Shown here: positions 1-8,437 of the stretch, piece by piece | How the letters are laid out: each line of letters begins with the position of its first letter | How positions within the stretch are numbered: position 1 is the first letter of the stretch | Origin: Chloroflexota bacterium | GTDB taxonomy: Bacteria; Chloroflexota; Anaerolineae; Anaerolineales; Villigracilaceae | Direction of reading: 5' to 3' | NCBI GenBank assembly: GCA_016234485.1 | Contig: JACRBL010000051.1 | Location: forward strand, 1 to 64,000 | Length of the DNA stretch: 64,000 nt | Notes under the pieces: generated by a model | Told to the model about the DNA's origin: nothing | Seen by the model: only the letters and a program-made list of their open reading frames with translations | Databases searched by the model: none | Program-made: the position numbers and the translations under genes

Positions 1-1
1 A

Positions 2-127
2 GAATTGGCTTGCGCAAACAAACTGCACGACTCGATGGATGAGGTACTGGCTTCTGCCGAATACATGCTGGCACAACAGAATAAACCAACCAGCACTTTC
101 CATTTGTCGTTTTCTAAACTTCTATGA
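2..127 (+). CDS. C-terminal fragment of an unrecognised protein (cut by window start)
   Basis: An open frame runs from the window edge to a TGA at 125-127 and gives 41 residues, ending ...STFHLSFSKLL. The stretch looks helical (LHDSMDEVLASAEYMLAQQ). I do not recognise a family. No terminator-like hairpin follows before the next gene. It could be a real C-terminus or a chance frame, because only the last 41 codons are visible. Confidence 0.35.
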   Translation, partial: ELACANKLHDSMDEVLASAEYMLAQQNKPTSTFHLSFSKLL

Positions 128-185
128 ACGACTACTTAAAAAGCGTAATTTTTGACCGAGTGCGGTATAAAGGTTTCGTGGCGGG

Positions 186-191
186 TATAAT
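186..191 (+). promoter_or_regulatory. -10 box TATAAT for a leaderless start
   Basis: TATAAT lies 6 nt upstream of the ATG at 198, so transcription would begin at or next to the start codon. No Shine-Dalgarno sequence and no convincing -35 is visible. The same arrangement occurs before the genes at 1579, 11336 and 48951 (minus strand). Confidence 0.55.
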
Positions 192-197
192 CCTCTC

Positions 198-425
198 ATG
201 CTTGCAGAACTGCAACTGAACGACACTGTCCGCATGAGGAAGGCGCATCCGTGCGGATCGTTCGAGTGGAAGGTGACGCGTCTCGGCGCGGACATTGGGC
301 TGGAGTGCCTCGCCTGTGGCCGCCGCGTCATGCTGACGCGCCGCGAGCTGATGCGCCGCGCCAAGTCCATCGTCCCCGTGAAGCCCACAGAAGGTTCAGA
401 AAAAGAAGCGAATCCCACATCATGA
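198..425 (+). CDS. DUF951 family small protein
   Basis: This 75-residue protein has the DUF951 pattern: KAHPCGSFEWKVTRLGADIGLECLACGRRVMLTRRE covers the conserved HPCG...W...R.G.DI...C..C.R.vml.R.E core. Two Cys pairs (PCG and CLACG) suggest a small zinc-ribbon-like or nucleic-acid-binding fold. The family function is not established. Its stop overlaps the next start (ATGA at 422-425), so it is translationally coupled to the glycosyltransferase. Translation is probably leaderless from 198. Confidence 0.85.
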   Translation: MLAELQLNDTVRMRKAHPCGSFEWKVTRLGADIGLECLACGRRVMLTRRELMRRAKSIVPVKPTEGSEKEANPTS

Positions 426-1570
426 AGAAACCACACGTCCTCGTCCTTTTTTCCGACACAGGGGGAGGTCATCGCTCCGCCAGCGAGGCCATCATCGAAG
501 CGCTCACGCTCGAGTTCGGCGATTCCATCAGTTCCGAAATGGTGGACTTTTTCAAAGAGTACGCGCCCATCCCGTTCAACAAAATGCCGGAAATTTATCC
601 GCAACTGGTGAAAGCGCCGCACTTGTGGGGCGCGGGATTTTACGCCACCGACGGACGGGCGCGGGCGCGCGCGCTAACCACCGCGTTCCGTCCGTATGCC
701 GCCCGCGCCGCAAAAAAACTGCTGACCAATCATCCCAGCGACGTGGTCGTCACCACGCATCTGGCCGCGACTTCATCGGGTCTGTGGGCGCTGGGGAAGA
801 ATCGCACTCGCCGATTCATCTCCGTCGTCACCGACCCCGTCACCACGCACGCGCTCTGGTTCGATAGCCGCGCCGACCTGATCCTCGTCCCCACCGAATA
901 TGCGCGTGAGCGCGCCTTGGCCTATCACATGCCGCCTGAAAAAATTTTTGTGGTCGGGCAACCCGTCTCGGATCGTTACTGCACGCCGCCCGGCGATAAA
1001 CCCGCCCTGCGCCAAAAACTGGGCTGGCCGCAAGATAAGTTGATTGCCCTGCTCATCGGCGGCGGAGATGGGATGGGTCCACTGGCTGCCAACGCCGAAG
1101 CCATAGACGAATCGGGGCTGGACCTTGGGCTGGCCATCGTGGCGGGGCGCAATGAAAAGCTGAAAGCCAAACTGGAGGCGCGCAAGTGGCGCGTCCCCAC
1201 GCGCATTTACGGCTTCACGCGCGAACTGCCCGACTTCATGCGCGCCGCCGACGCCATCGTGACAAAGGCTGGCCCCGGAACCATCGCCGAAGCGCTGATC
1301 GCGGGCCTGCCCATCATCTTGAACGCGCGCCTGCCCGGGCAGGAGGACGGCAACGTCACCTACGTCCAAAAGGAACGCGTGGGCGTGTGGGCGCCGCGCA
1401 GTGAACGCGTGGTGCAAACTTTAAAGAAGTGGCTGGAAACCCCCAACGATCGCGAACGCTTCTCCGAAAACTGCCGCCGCGCCGCCCGCCCCGAATCGGC
1501 GCGCATCATCGCGCGCTTCATCGGCTCGCAGGTGGGGCTGTGCGCGGAGCCTGAATTGGGAGAGGTATAA
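422..1570 (+). CDS. GT28 glycolipid glycosyltransferase (MGDG synthase / diacylglycerol glucosyltransferase-like)
   Basis: The product is 382 residues. The N-terminus VLFSDTGGGHRSASEAI is the acceptor-side signature of the MGDG synthase/UgtP branch of GT28. The C-terminal half carries the nucleotide-sugar loop VTKAGPGTIAEALIAGLP followed by PGQEDGNVTYV, both diagnostic of this branch rather than of MurG. Members transfer a hexose from a UDP-sugar to diacylglycerol at the membrane face, making glycolipids. ATG 422 is preferred because it overlaps the DUF951 stop and begins the conserved domain. A longer in-frame extension to 251 has no family support. The stop lies inside the -10 box of tsaE. 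Confidence 0.85.
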   Translation: MKKPHVLVLFSDTGGGHRSASEAIIEALTLEFGDSISSEMVDFFKEYAPIPFNKMPEIYPQLVKAPHLWGAGFYATDGRARARALTTAFRPYAARAAKKLLTNHPSDVVVTTHLAATSSGLWALGKNRTRRFISVVTDPVTTHALWFDSRADLILVPTEYARERALAYHMPPEKIFVVGQPVSDRYCTPPGDKPALRQKLGWPQDKLIALLIGGGDGMGPLAANAEAIDESGLDLGLAIVAGRNEKLKAKLEARKWRVPTRIYGFTRELPDFMRAADAIVTKAGPGTIAEALIAGLPIILNARLPGQEDGNVTYVQKERVGVWAPRSERVVQTLKKWLETPNDRERFSENCRRAARPESARIIARFIGSQVGLCAEPELGEV

Positions 1571-1571
1571 T
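1566..1571 (+). promoter_or_regulatory. -10 box TATAAT for leaderless tsaE
   Basis: TATAAT overlaps the stop codon of the preceding glycosyltransferase and sits 7 nt before the tsaE ATG at 1579. No Shine-Dalgarno is present. It implies a separate, leaderless transcript for tsaE-tsaB-rimI. Confidence 0.5.
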
Positions 1572-1578
1572 CCCCTCC

Positions 1579-2073
1579 ATGCCCATCCTCGACGAACACA
1601 CCCTCGACTTCGTGAGCAAAAGCCCCGAACAGACTCGGCGGATTGGGATTCGTTTGGGCGGGCTACTCAAACCGGGCGACCTCATCTGTCTGCAAGGCGA
1701 CCTGGGCGCGGGCAAAACCACCCTCGTGCAGGGCATGGCGCAGGGCTGGGGCGCGCTCGATTCGGTCTCCAGCCCAACCTTCGTCATCGTCAATGCCTAT
1801 CGCCGCGCGGACGAAACGCAATTCTTCCACATGGACGCCTACCGCGTCGACTCCGCCTCCGAGGGCGCACAACTCGATCTCGATGCCATGCTCGATGCGG
1901 GGCCGCTCCTCATTGAGTGGGCCGAGCGCATCCAAACCATCCTCCCTGCCGAGCGCTTGTGGATCTCGCTCGAACACGTCAGCGAGGAACATCGTCAAAT
2001 GCGGTTCGCGGCGCACGGCAAACGCTATGACGCCCTGCTCGCCGACCTGCGTCAATCCATGTTTGGAGTCTGA
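1579..2073 (+). CDS. tsaE: tRNA t6A biosynthesis ATPase TsaE
   Basis: This 164-residue protein has the Walker A motif GDLGAGKTTLVQG (about 40-52), the family block SSPTFVIVNAY (about 68-78), HMDAYRV and a C-terminal LLIEWAERI. These are TsaE hallmarks. TsaE works with TsaB and TsaD to make threonylcarbamoyl-adenosine at position 37 of ANN-decoding tRNAs. tsaB follows with a TGATG overlap at 2071-2075 and rimI after that, a common bacterial order. tsaD and tsaC are not in this window. Confidence 0.95.
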   Translation: MPILDEHTLDFVSKSPEQTRRIGIRLGGLLKPGDLICLQGDLGAGKTTLVQGMAQGWGALDSVSSPTFVIVNAYRRADETQFFHMDAYRVDSASEGAQLDLDAMLDAGPLLIEWAERIQTILPAERLWISLEHVSEEHRQMRFAAHGKRYDALLADLRQSMFGV

Positions 2074-2741
2074 TGCTACTCGCTGTTGACACCTCCACCG
2101 CCCAATTGGGACTCGCGCTTTACGACGGCGCGACCGTGGCCGCCGAATTGACGTGGACTTCGCGCGCCCGTCATACCGTGGAATTAGCCCCCGCTCTTTC
2201 TGGACTGTTGGGCCGCGTCGGGCTTTCGATGAGCGGCCTCTCTGCTTTGGCGGTGGCCCTCGGCCCCGGCTCGTTCACCAGCCTGCGCGTGGGACTCGCG
2301 TTTGTGAAGGGGCTCGCGCTCGCGCGCAAACTGCCCATCATCGGCGTCCCCACGCTCGACGCGGTGGCCGCGTCGCTTCCAGTACAGGAGGAGATACCGC
2401 TGGCGGCGGTGTTGCAGGCCGGGCGCGGACGAATCGCCGTCGGCTGGTATCGCGCGTCCGAAAACGGGTGGGCCGCCGAAGGTCCGAGCGAGGCGACCAC
2501 GGCCGATAAACTGGCGGAGGCCATCCATCATCCCACATTGGTGGTCGGCGAGCTGAGCGCGGAGGAACGTCAGAGATTATCGCGCAAACGAAAGAATATT
2601 TTGCTGGCCTCGCCCGCGCAGTCGGTGCGGCGTCCCGCTCTGCTGGCCGAACTGGCGTGGGATCGCTGGCAGGCGGGAAAAACTGACGAGGCCGCGTCGC
2701 TCGCGCCCATCTACCTGCACGTCGAAGGAGGCCCGGCATGA
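2073..2741 (+). CDS. tsaB: tRNA t6A biosynthesis protein TsaB
   Basis: The protein has 222 residues. The N-terminal ASKHA-fold signature MLLAVDTSTAQLGLALYDG is clear, as is ALGPGSFTSLRVGLAFVKGLA (about 69-89), the TsaB hallmark. TsaB is a catalytically inactive Kae1 paralogue that scaffolds TsaD and TsaE. The start overlaps the tsaE stop and the stop overlaps the rimI start (ATGA at 2738-2741), so the three are translationally coupled. Confidence 0.95.
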   Translation: MLLAVDTSTAQLGLALYDGATVAAELTWTSRARHTVELAPALSGLLGRVGLSMSGLSALAVALGPGSFTSLRVGLAFVKGLALARKLPIIGVPTLDAVAASLPVQEEIPLAAVLQAGRGRIAVGWYRASENGWAAEGPSEATTADKLAEAIHHPTLVVGELSAEERQRLSRKRKNILLASPAQSVRRPALLAELAWDRWQAGKTDEAASLAPIYLHVEGGPA

Positions 2742-3208
2742 TCGAGATCCGCACGATGAAGGTGGAAGACATCGCCGAAGTAGTGGAGATCGATCGCAGT
2801 TCGTTCACCCTGCCGTGGACGGAACGCTCCTTCAAATACGAGGTGACAGAAAACGGCGCGTCGCGTTGCTGGGTGACCGAAGTGGACGGGCAGGTGGCCG
2901 CCATGCTGGTGTTGTGGGTGATCGTGGACGAGGCGCACATTGCCACGATTGCCACGCATCCCAAGTTCCGCCGCCGCGGCTTCGCGAAGAAGATGCTGAT
3001 CCATGCGCTGGTAGCAGCGCGCGCGGAAGGCGTGAAAAAGGCTCTGCTCGAAGTGCGCGCCCGTCACGTGATCGCGCAAAAAATTTATTGCGACATTGGT
3101 TTTGCCGACGTTGGCCGCCGCCCGATGTATTATCGCGATAACGGTGAAGACGCCGTTTTGATGACGATGGACGATCTCGCTGGGTTGAAGATCGCCGATA
3201 CGGTATGA
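2738..3208 (+). CDS. rimI: Ribosomal protein N-acetyltransferase RimI-like (GNAT)
   Basis: This 156-residue GNAT protein has the N-terminal IRTMKVEDIAEVVEIDRSSF and WTERSFKYE blocks typical of RimI. The acetyl-CoA loop is ATHPKFRRRGFAKKML (about 72-87), followed by LLEVRARHVIAQKIY. RimI acetylates the N-terminus of ribosomal protein S18 and sometimes other proteins. It is coupled to tsaB by a 4-nt overlap, as in many bacteria. Substrate assignment rests on family and context only. Confidence 0.9.
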   Translation: MIEIRTMKVEDIAEVVEIDRSSFTLPWTERSFKYEVTENGASRCWVTEVDGQVAAMLVLWVIVDEAHIATIATHPKFRRRGFAKKMLIHALVAARAEGVKKALLEVRARHVIAQKIYCDIGFADVGRRPMYYRDNGEDAVLMTMDDLAGLKIADTV

Positions 3209-3250
3209 ACGCGGCACATTGGCCGCACTGAAAGACCATTGAGCCTGCTT

Positions 3251-3280
3251 TCCCCTCCCCTCTCCATTGGGGAAGGGAGA
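3251..3280. repeat. Imperfect C/G-rich hairpin between rimI and the polysaccharide locus
   Basis: A pyrimidine run (CCCCTCTCC), an ATT loop and GGGGAAGGG can pair imperfectly. There is no U-tract, so terminator function is doubtful. It separates the tsaE-rimI run from the nucleotide-sugar dehydrogenase, whose Shine-Dalgarno (AAGGA) follows. Confidence 0.35.
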
Positions 3281-3300
3281 ACAGGAAAAGGAAGGAAAGT

Positions 3301-4620
3301 ATGACCACAAAAGATTCTCTGATCCAAAAACTGCAAGATAAAACCGCCGAGATCGCCATCCTGGGTCTCGGCTACGTTGGCCTGCCTCTCGCCGTTGTGT
3401 TTGGCGAGGCGGGATTCAAAGTGACGGGCATTGACCCCGACACGCGCAAAGTGGATTTGCTCAACAAGGGCGAGTCGTACATCCCCGACGTGAAGACCGA
3501 GACCGTGGCCGCGCTGGTGAAATCGGGACACCTCAAGGCCACCTCCGATTTCTCCGTGTTGAAAGACATGGACGCCGTCAGCATTTGTGTGCCGACGCCT
3601 CTCCGCAAGACCGGAGACCCCGACCTGTCGTTCATCGTCTCTGCCACGGAGGGACTGGCTCCGTACGCGCATCCCGGCATGGTGGTGGTGTTGGAATCCA
3701 GCACGTATCCCGGCACCACGCGCGAGATGGTTCTGCCGCGCCTGGAAGGAAATGGCCTGAAGGTCGGCGAGAATTTATTCATTGCCTTTTCGCCAGAACG
3801 AGTTGACCCTGGCCGCGAAGATTGGACGACAAAGAACACCCCCAAAGTAGTCGGCGGTATCACCGAGGATTGCTCTGACGTGGCGACCGCCTGGTATGAG
3901 CAGGCGCTGGATACGGTCATTCGCGTTTCAACGTCGGAAGCGGCGGAGATGGCGAAACTGCTTGAGAACACCTTCCGCATGATCAATATCGGCCTCGTCA
4001 ATGAACTGGCGATCATGTGCGAGCGCCTCGGGGTGGACGTGTGGGAGGTGATCGACGCGGCCGCCAGCAAGCCCTTTGGCTTTATGAAGTTCACGCCAGG
4101 GCCGGGGCTGGGCGGGCATTGCATCCCCATTGATCCGCTTTACCTTTCGTGGAAGATGAAGGCCTTCAATTACAACGCGCGCTTCATCGAGCTCGCGTCT
4201 GAGATCAACACCAACATGCCGCGCTATGTCGTCCACCGCATGTTGGAAGCGATGAACGATCGCGGCATTTTGCTCAAAGGGAGCAAGGTTCTCGTCCTCG
4301 GCGCGGCCTACAAACCCGACATTGACGACGTGCGCGAATCCCCCGCGCTGGACGTGATCGGCCTGCTCCGCAAGAAAGGCGCGCAGGTGGAGTATCACGA
4401 CCCGTACATCCCGCACATCCATCACGAGTATGACGGCTGGAAGATGGACAGTGTGAAGGATATGCTTCAATCCGTCCGTGAAGCGGACGCGGTGATCATC
4501 GTCACCAACCACAAGGACTACGATTACGCCGCAGTCGTCCGCGATGCGAAATTCGTCTTTGACACGCGCAACGCGACGGGTAAGTTCGCGAAGGGGAATG
4601 AGAAGGTTGTGAGGCTTTAA
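3301..4620 (+). CDS. UDP-N-acetyl-hexosamine 6-dehydrogenase (WbpA/WecC-type nucleotide-sugar dehydrogenase)
   Basis: The product is 439 residues with an N-terminal NAD Rossmann motif GLGYVGLPLAVVFGEAGFKV (about 21-40). The mid-domain has the family motif LLENTFRMINIGLVNEL. The catalytic Cys lies in GPGLGGHCIPIDPLYLSWK, and the C-terminal UDP-binding domain contains AAYKPDIDDVRESPALDV. The enzyme oxidises C6 of a UDP-sugar to the uronic acid in two NAD-dependent steps. The GGHCIPIDPLYLSWK block resembles UDP-GlcNAc/ManNAc dehydrogenases more than UDP-glucose dehydrogenase. It opens the polysaccharide locus, so an acidic sugar in the polymer is likely. Confidence 0.9.
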   Translation: MTTKDSLIQKLQDKTAEIAILGLGYVGLPLAVVFGEAGFKVTGIDPDTRKVDLLNKGESYIPDVKTETVAALVKSGHLKATSDFSVLKDMDAVSICVPTPLRKTGDPDLSFIVSATEGLAPYAHPGMVVVLESSTYPGTTREMVLPRLEGNGLKVGENLFIAFSPERVDPGREDWTTKNTPKVVGGITEDCSDVATAWYEQALDTVIRVSTSEAAEMAKLLENTFRMINIGLVNELAIMCERLGVDVWEVIDAAASKPFGFMKFTPGPGLGGHCIPIDPLYLSWKMKAFNYNARFIELASEINTNMPRYVVHRMLEAMNDRGILLKGSKVLVLGAAYKPDIDDVRESPALDVIGLLRKKGAQVEYHDPYIPHIHHEYDGWKMDSVKDMLQSVREADAVIIVTNHKDYDYAAVVRDAKFVFDTRNATGKFAKGNEKVVRL

Positions 4621-4621
4621 A

Positions 4622-4662
4622 TACGCAATACGCAGTACGTACTACGTAATACGTACTGCGTA
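4622..4662. repeat. Palindromic mini-repeat, TACGCAATACGCA family
   Basis: The exact 13-mer TACGCAATACGCA is at 4622-4634. A perfect inverted repeat follows, with 13-bp arms at 4629-4641 and 4650-4662 and an 8-nt loop. It fills most of the gap between the dehydrogenase and the epimerase. There is no U-tract. Confidence 0.85.
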
Positions 4663-4684
4663 ACCCCTTACCATAGAGGCGAAA

Positions 4685-5665
4685 ATGTCACACTATCTCG
4701 TCACCGGCGCGGCTGGATTCATCGGCGCGCGGACCTCGTCCATCCTCATCGAGCAGGGACACACCGTCGTCGGCGTGGACAACATGAACGACGCGTACGA
4801 CGTCCGCATCAAGGAATTTCGCCTGCGGAATTTGCAGAAGTTGAGCGGCTTTGAATTTGTCCGCGATGATATTTCCGACCGCGAGATCCTCAATCGTAGA
4901 TCGGCGATCGTAAATCGTAAATTCGACGCGGTCATCAACCTGGCGGCGCGCGCGGGCGTGCGTTACAGCGTGAGCGACCCGTGGGTTTTCCTTAACTCCA
5001 ACGTGATGGGGACGCTCAACATGCTGGAACTCTGCCGTCAGACAGGATGCCCCAAATTCCTGCTGGCGTCCACTTCCAGCATCTACGGCGCGAACCCGCC
5101 CTACCCGACGCCCGAAACGGCCTCGAGCAGTGAGCCGCTCCAGCCCTACGCGGCCAGCAAAAAGGGCGCGGAAGTCCTCGCGCATTCCTATCGCTACCTC
5201 CACAATATTGACGTGAGCATCGTCCGTTATTTCACCGTCTTCGGTCCCGCGGGACGTCCTGACCTGGCGATCTTCCGCTTCGTGCAACGCATCACCGAGG
5301 GACAGCCCATCCGCGTCAACGGGGACGGCGAGCAGTCGCGCGGCTTCACCTACATTGACGATATCGCTCGCGGCAGTATCGCCGCGCTGAAACCGCTCGG
5401 CTACGAGATCATCAACCTGGGTGGCCACGAGACCATCACCATCAATAACCTCATCAAACTGACCGAGGAGATCGTCGGCAAAAAGGCCATCGTGGAATAC
5501 GGCCCGCCCGATCTCGCGGACATGCGCTCCAATTGGGCGGATGTCTCGAAGGCGCGCGCCATGCTCGGCTGGGAACCGCGGGTCGGTCTGCGCGAGGGCA
5601 TTACGCACCTCTTCGAGTGGTATCGCGCCGAGAGGGAGTGGGCGAAGGATATTGTGACTTCGTAG
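4685..5665 (+). CDS. NAD-dependent sugar epimerase (UDP-glucuronate 4-epimerase-like SDR)
   Basis: This extended SDR protein has 326 residues. It carries the NAD loop VTGAAGFIGARTSSIL (about 6-21), the DNMNDAYDVRIKEFRL block typical of UDP-glucuronate/UDP-hexosamine 4-epimerases, the catalytic Ser in STSSIYGAN, and the YAASK pair. It would epimerise C4 of the uronic acid made by the preceding dehydrogenase. Residues around ILNRRSAIVNRKFD are encoded by a GATCG/AATCGTAAAT repeat-like stretch (4890-4924). Substrate is inferred. A UDP-GlcNAc epimerase role is possible. Confidence 0.88.
   Translation: MSHYLVTGAAGFIGARTSSILIEQGHTVVGVDNMNDAYDVRIKEFRLRNLQKLSGFEFVRDDISDREILNRRSAIVNRKFDAVINLAARAGVRYSVSDPWVFLNSNVMGTLNMLELCRQTGCPKFLLASTSSIYGANPPYPTPETASSSEPLQPYAASKKGAEVLAHSYRYLHNIDVSIVRYFTVFGPAGRPDLAIFRFVQRITEGQPIRVNGDGEQSRGFTYIDDIARGSIAALKPLGYEIINLGGHETITINNLIKLTEEIVGKKAIVEYGPPDLADMRSNWADVSKARAMLGWEPRVGLREGITHLFEWYRAEREWAKDIVTS
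4890..4924. repeat. Repeat-like insert inside the epimerase gene
   Basis: The stretch contains GATCGGCGATC and two CGTAAAT units. It resembles the intergenic AATCGTAAATTTACAATTG motif near 33167-33190. It is read in frame as NRRSAIVNRKFD, between the SDR D-loop and the conserved NLAARAGVRYS block. Confidence 0.4.
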
Positions 5666-5668
5666 TTC

Positions 5669-5722
5669 GTATTGCGTAATGCACAATTGACTCGTTACGC
5701 ACTACGCATTACGCAATACGCA
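5669..5722. repeat. Palindromic mini-repeat, TACGCAATACGCA family
   Basis: Perfect 14-bp arms lie at 5669-5682 (GTATTGCGTAATGC) and 5706-5719, with a 23-nt loop. The exact 13-mer TACGCAATACGCA is at 5710-5722. The repeat ends 9 nt before the flippase start and creates a spurious in-frame upstream extension. Confidence 0.85.
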
Positions 5723-5731
5723 ATATTTTCC

Positions 5732-7042
5732 ATGTCATCCCTGAAACAAGACACCCTTTTCAAACGCGTCCTCCGCAACAGCGGATTCCTCTTCTCGTCC
5801 TCCTTCGTCTCGGCCGCGTTGGGATTCGTGCAGGGGATTCTGATCGTCCGCTTGCTGGGAATTGAAACTTTCGGAGCGTTGACCGCCGTCACATTATTCG
5901 CGTCAAACGTGAACCGTCTGCTGTCGTTCCGCATGAGCGAGGTGACGGCCAAATATCTGGTGGAGGCGCTGACGCACGACGATCACGCCCGCGCCGCCGC
6001 GCTCGCCAAGTGGATCGGACTCGCCGAAGCGCTCACATCCGTTTTGGCGTACCTCGTTCTTTTCTTCCTTTCGGCGTGGTACGCAGGCGACGCGGCCCTC
6101 GCTGGCATCTACCGTTTCTTCGGACTCTTCCTGCTCGCCAATCTCGTCTACGAAACGTCCACGGGGATTTTGCAGGCCACCGACAAGTTCAAGCGCGTGG
6201 CCTTCGCCAATCTTTTGCAAAGCATCCTAACCTTCCTGCTCATTGGCCTCGCATTTTTAATGCGCTGGGGCATGTTCGAGATTCTGGTCGCGTACCTGGT
6301 CGGCAAGACGCTGGCCGCGCTGGTCGTGACCTTCTCCGCCTTCGCCGAGTTGACGCGTCGCCTGGGCGCGGGCTGGACGCGCGCCCCGTTCGCGGCGCTC
6401 CCCGATTGGAAGTCCATCGCGCGTTTCGCCCTCAACACAAACATCAATGGCACGGTGAACTTGTTCACACGCGATAATATTCCGCTCTACATCAAATACT
6501 TCGTCTCCGATACCGCGCTGGGATATTTCAAAATTGCGTTAACCCTCATCAACCTTGTCATGCTTCCCATCGAGCCGTTCATCTGGCCGACGTATACCGA
6601 GATCACCAAGACCATCGCGCAGAAACAATGGGACGCTACTCGCCGCCTGCTAAAACAAGTCAGCATGATCGGCGCCGTTTGGACTCTGATCGCGGGCAGT
6701 GGGGTGGCTGTATTGGGCTGGCGCTTTATCCCTTTTGTGTATAAAAACGTTGCGGCCGCGCCTGTCATCGTCTGTGTGTTGATCCTGCTCATCGGTTACG
6801 GCGTGGCGAACACCGCCAACTGGAATCGTCCGCTCCTGCTGGCGTTGGGTCGTTCCAATGACCCGCTCATCGTCGCGGCGGTGACGGGCGCAATTGAAAT
6901 CCTCCTCATCTTTTTGCTCGTCCCTTCTGGCGGATATTTGGTCGCGACCGCCATCTTCTCCGCGTATCTCGCCTCGTCCATCCTCATCAACGTCGCGCAC
7001 GGACTCTCCGAGATCAAACGCCAATCGCAAATAAATCCTTGA
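5732..7042 (+). CDS. Polysaccharide flippase (Wzx/MATE-like membrane protein)
   Basis: The 436-residue protein is almost entirely hydrophobic, with about 12-14 membrane segments. The N-terminus NSGFLFSSSFVSAALGFVQGILIVRLLG is typical of O-antigen/polysaccharide exporter family flippases. It would move lipid-linked glycan units across the membrane. ATG 5732 is preferred. The in-frame extension to 5672 is encoded by the palindromic repeat (RNAQLTRYALRITQYAIF) and lacks family character. It lies directly after the epimerase. Confidence 0.85.
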   Translation: MSSLKQDTLFKRVLRNSGFLFSSSFVSAALGFVQGILIVRLLGIETFGALTAVTLFASNVNRLLSFRMSEVTAKYLVEALTHDDHARAAALAKWIGLAEALTSVLAYLVLFFLSAWYAGDAALAGIYRFFGLFLLANLVYETSTGILQATDKFKRVAFANLLQSILTFLLIGLAFLMRWGMFEILVAYLVGKTLAALVVTFSAFAELTRRLGAGWTRAPFAALPDWKSIARFALNTNINGTVNLFTRDNIPLYIKYFVSDTALGYFKIALTLINLVMLPIEPFIWPTYTEITKTIAQKQWDATRRLLKQVSMIGAVWTLIAGSGVAVLGWRFIPFVYKNVAAAPVIVCVLILLIGYGVANTANWNRPLLLALGRSNDPLIVAAVTGAIEILLIFLLVPSGGYLVATAIFSAYLASSILINVAHGLSEIKRQSQINP

Positions 7043-7046
7043 ACAT

Positions 7047-7160
7047 CGTCATTGCGAGGAGGGTCGAGTAGCCCGTGATCTTCGGGCGTATCGAGACCCG
7101 ACGAAGCAATCGCCTCATCGTGGAGGGGATTGCTTCGGGAAGAACACCCTCGCAATGACG
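7047..7160. repeat. CATTGCGAG-type palindromic element, copy 1, with nested palindrome
   Basis: Outer arms are CGTCATTGCGAG (7047-7058) and CTCGCAATGACG (7149-7160). A second inverted pair GAAGCAATC / GATTGCTTC lies at 7103-7111 and 7128-7136. A different palindrome, GGGTCGAGTAG...TATCGAGACCC, is nested at 7061-7099. No U-tract is present. It fills the gap between the flippase and the next glycosyltransferase. Confidence 0.9.
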
Positions 7161-7176
7161 GGAGTTGTAGACCAAA

Positions 7177-8310
7177 ATGAAAATCGTTGCCATCGCAGGC
7201 TCCACTATTCCCTCCGACACGGCCAACAGCATTCAGGTGATGAAGGCATGTAGCGCGCTCGTGCAACTCGGCCATGACATCACCCTCATCGTTCCTGAAA
7301 CGAACGTTGAACGTTTAACATTAAACGTTCAACGGCATTACGGCATTGAAACTACTTTTCCGATTGAGTGGTTGACTAGTTCATCCCGCCGACTTTTTAC
7401 TTTCAATTCCGTCCGACGCGCGCTCAAACTCAAGCCCGACCTGATTTACACCTGGTTCCCGCAATCCGCAGTTTTCAGTTTGCTTGCGGGACTTCCCACC
7501 ATTTTTGAAGCGCATCTCCAACCCACGGGTCGCTTCGGTCCCGCCTGGCATCGCGCCTTCGCGGCTCTGCGTGGAAAAAAGCGCGCGGCCTGCATCACGG
7601 ACGCGCTGCACAAAACGCTAGACCATGACTTCGGAATGCATCTCCGCGCGGACGAATTTGTCATCGCGCCAAACGGAGTCGAGCTCGAATGCTTCACATC
7701 ATTACCTGACCCTGAGCGGGCGCGCCAAACCCTCGGCCTGCGCGAAGCCCCGACTGTGCTGTGCGCGGGTCATCTCTACGCGGGCCGCGGCGTGGACTTG
7801 TTCCTCGCGCTCGCCGAAGCGCTGCCCGATGAGCGCTTCGTCTGGGTGGGCGGACGCGCCTCCGACGTCGAAGAATGGACGCGGAAGGCCGCGGGGGCGC
7901 GCAATGTCAGTTTCGTCGGTTTCGTCCCGAATGTCGAAGTGCCGCGCTATCTCGCCGCGGCGGACGTCCTGCTGATGCCCTACGCGCGTTCCATCCTCGG
8001 CTCCAGCGGGGACGCGTCGTCGGCTTCGGTGGCCAGCCCGATGAAGATGTTCGAGTACATGGCCGCGGGCCGCGCCATCTTGACGAGCGACCTGCCCGTG
8101 ATCCGCGAGGTGTTGGACGATTCGTCCGCCGCCTTCGCCCCGCCCGAAGACGCCCCCGCGTGGATCGCCGCGCTGACATCCCTGCTCGCCGATCCCGCCC
8201 GCCGCGCCGCGCTCGCCTCCACTGCCCGCCGCAACGTGGAGAAATACACCTGGCTGGCGCGGGCGGAGAAGATTTTGGATGGGATGCAAAAAGTAGTTCC
8301 GTCATTGTAA
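7177..8310 (+). CDS. Glycosyltransferase family 4 (GT-B fold)
   Basis: The product is 377 residues. The N-terminal domain begins MKIVAIAGSTIPSDTANSIQVMKACSALVQLGH, an acceptor-binding start common in GT4. The C-terminal nucleotide-sugar domain has VLCAGHLYAGRGVDLFLALAEAL, the block FVPNVEVPRYLAAADVLLMPY and the GT4 E-x7-E region SPMKMFEYMAAGRAILTSDLPVIREV. It would add one sugar to the glycan repeat unit, but donor and acceptor are unknown. A perfect 14-bp-arm palindrome at 7305-7334 is read in frame as NVERLTLNVQR. Confidence 0.88.
   Translation: MKIVAIAGSTIPSDTANSIQVMKACSALVQLGHDITLIVPETNVERLTLNVQRHYGIETTFPIEWLTSSSRRLFTFNSVRRALKLKPDLIYTWFPQSAVFSLLAGLPTIFEAHLQPTGRFGPAWHRAFAALRGKKRAACITDALHKTLDHDFGMHLRADEFVIAPNGVELECFTSLPDPERARQTLGLREAPTVLCAGHLYAGRGVDLFLALAEALPDERFVWVGGRASDVEEWTRKAAGARNVSFVGFVPNVEVPRYLAAADVLLMPYARSILGSSGDASSASVASPMKMFEYMAAGRAILTSDLPVIREVLDDSSAAFAPPEDAPAWIAALTSLLADPARRAALASTARRNVEKYTWLARAEKILDGMQKVVPSL
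7305..7334. repeat. Perfect palindrome inside a glycosyltransferase coding sequence
   Basis: Arms CGTTGAACGTTTAA (7305-7318) and TTAAACGTTCAACG (7321-7334) flank a 2-nt CA loop. It is A/T-richer than the surrounding gene and encodes NVERLTLNVQR in the N-terminal domain. Confidence 0.85.
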
Positions 8311-8437
8311 GTCGCATGTATGTCCCGACGAGCAATCTCATCTGTTTTTGCCGCGGGGCAAATCCATAATTCAAATGGCGGATTTTGTGCTAAAGTTGGG
8401 ACATTGGCAAACAACATCACAAACGGGAACAAAAATC

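Noticed and set aside
5672-5731. Upstream start for the flippase encoding RNAQLTRYALRITQYAIF.
   Set aside because: The stretch is entirely palindromic repeat and has no flippase character.
7047-7160. Reading the CATTGCGAG elements as intrinsic terminators.
   Set aside because: They have long interrupted stems and no U-tract, and occur between genes that run in the same direction.
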